Source: an uncultured Lachnospiraceae bacterium
Lineage (GTDB): Bacteria > Bacillota > Clostridia > Lachnospirales > Lachnospiraceae
Assembly (NCBI GenBank): GCA_910577765.1
Contig: CAJTOV010000095.1
Location: forward strand, 1-15,351
Direction: 5' to 3'
Length of the DNA stretch: 15,351 nucleotides
The notes below the pieces were generated by a model, which did not search any database, was not told the origin of the DNA, and saw only the letters and a list, made by a program, of their open reading frames with translations. This document shows, one piece after another, positions 14,531-15,351 of the stretch; positions within the stretch are counted from its first letter, which is position 1, and each line of letters begins with the position of its first letter. A program made the position numbers and the translations under genes.

Positions 14531-15203
14531 ACCCGAACATCAGAAGTCCCGCACCTGTAGGATGAATCCGTTTATCCCTTTTTGATCTTCTTGCAGCACC
14601 AATCTGTTCCAGATATGCCTCGTCGGTCAGCCTCTCCCATACATGGTTGGGTCTCAGGGCCAAATGCCTGTTACGGTAGGCATGAACCGTCTCCATGCTC
14701 AGATCACTGATCTCCATATCGTCCAGTACCTTCATATCGGATGTCTCTTCTGTCTGGTCCCGGAGCATGGCGCGGATTTCACCGGGTGTGCAGTGATAGT
14801 CGCCCTCCCCATTGCGCCGGAATGTACCGCCGAACAGATTGTCATTGATATAGACCGGCTTTTCCTCCCGGCGGGCCATGGGAACATGGATGGCCAGAAC
14901 CACGTCACCGTTCATTTCGTAGGATACCACATCATCATCCGTCAGCAGATTGATACTGACTTTCTGACGATTGTTGATATTGTTCCAGAAGTCCTTTTTC
15001 AGCTTTTCAACATTCTTCAGTCCAGTGGTTGCAAAGCTTCCGTCATCTTTTTCAGTCACGCCAAGCAGTATGATTCCACCGTAACAGTTGGCCATGGAAG
15101 AATAGGTATCCCACAGACTGTTGGGCAGGCCATCCCTGGCTTTTTTCACCTCCAGACGGTTATCTTCCCTATATTCATAAAAATTGGTCAGGTCAAATCC
15201 CAT
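14529..15203 (-). pseudogene. N-terminal fragment of an AlbA_2 (Schlafen-like) putative DNA-binding / ATP-binding protein
   Basis: This 224-residue open frame starts at ATG 15201-15203, with AAAGGGGTG about 10 nt upstream. Residues 8-22 (FYEYREDNRLEVKKA) and 37-49 (MANCYGGIILLGV) are the AlbA_2 / Schlafen signature, followed by GLKNVEKLKKDFWNNINNRQ, VPMARREEKPVYIND and FRRNGEGDYHCTPGEI. Family proteins are about 450-550 residues, with this domain first, then a RecG-like ATPase-type C-terminal part and a winged helix. Here the protein stops at LLMFG, a point where the family continues with the second domain. That whole domain (roughly 200 residues by comparison with the family) is missing and the terminal part follows in another frame. 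The N-terminal piece could still be translated. Family roles are poorly defined; regulation, defence and DNA binding have been proposed. Confidence 0.8.
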
Positions 15204-15351
15204 CTACGTTTTTCACCCCTTTCCACCAGATTATTTCTATATCAGATATTTCTACACATCTATCACCCTATCATAATCCAATTGTGATTACAAGTTACAG
15301 TTCACGGGACGGGGAAAACTGGACGAAAACAGACGTCAAGCTGGCTTGTAA

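Noticed and set aside
15204..15351. Promoter or operator for the AlbA_2 gene (TTGTAA/TAGGGT pair; TTGT-AATC-ACAA dyad)
   Set aside because: The -10 is poor and the dyad arms are only 4 bp; neither exceeds chance in an AT-rich leader.

Overview
The window looks like chromosome from a spore-forming member of the Clostridia, most likely Lachnospiraceae. The grounds are a spoIIR gene, Lachnospiraceae-style RpoB and RpoC with long acidic C-terminal tails, strong AGGAGG-type ribosome binding sites, sigma-A promoters close to consensus, and a fairly GC-rich composition. No RNA genes, CRISPR array, complete mobile element or phage genes were seen. Most of the content is core chromosome, with accessory or decaying material at both ends.

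Left end (1-2351). The window opens inside the 3' part of an Rpn-type (PD-(D/E)XK nuclease family transposase) gene on the + strand that ends in a coiled coil. It converges on a 515-residue minus-strand gene for a cytoplasmic protein resembling the fucosyltransferase-like proteins of Lachnospiraceae polysaccharide loci. Between that gene and rpoC lies a 30-bp-arm near-perfect palindrome (2261-2329) that looks like a dispersed repeat.

Centre (2352-10650). rpoB and rpoC form a minus-strand operon with 18 nt between them and an almost consensus promoter of their own. The usual neighbours are absent: no rplJ-rplL upstream and no rpsL-rpsG-fusA-tuf downstream. Instead rpoB is divergent from a gene for a 156-residue membrane-anchored protein of unknown function, and the two promoters stand back to back with 10 bp between their -35 boxes. 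The small gene ends at a strong intrinsic terminator.

Right half (10759-14227). A minus-strand cluster ddl - murI - DUF1934 encodes D-alanine-D-alanine ligase, glutamate racemase and a YwiB-like beta-barrel protein. The two enzymes supply D-amino-acid building blocks of peptidoglycan. spoIIR, which signals from forespore to mother cell during sporulation, is divergent from ddl. It ends at a symmetrical hairpin shared with the next convergent unit.

Right end (14225-15351). A Schlafen AlbA_2-type gene on the minus strand has lost its middle. Its N-terminal 224 residues stop abruptly at the junction, and the C-terminal winged-helix part survives in another frame. The last 148 bases are upstream non-coding sequence in which I see no gene and no convincing promoter.
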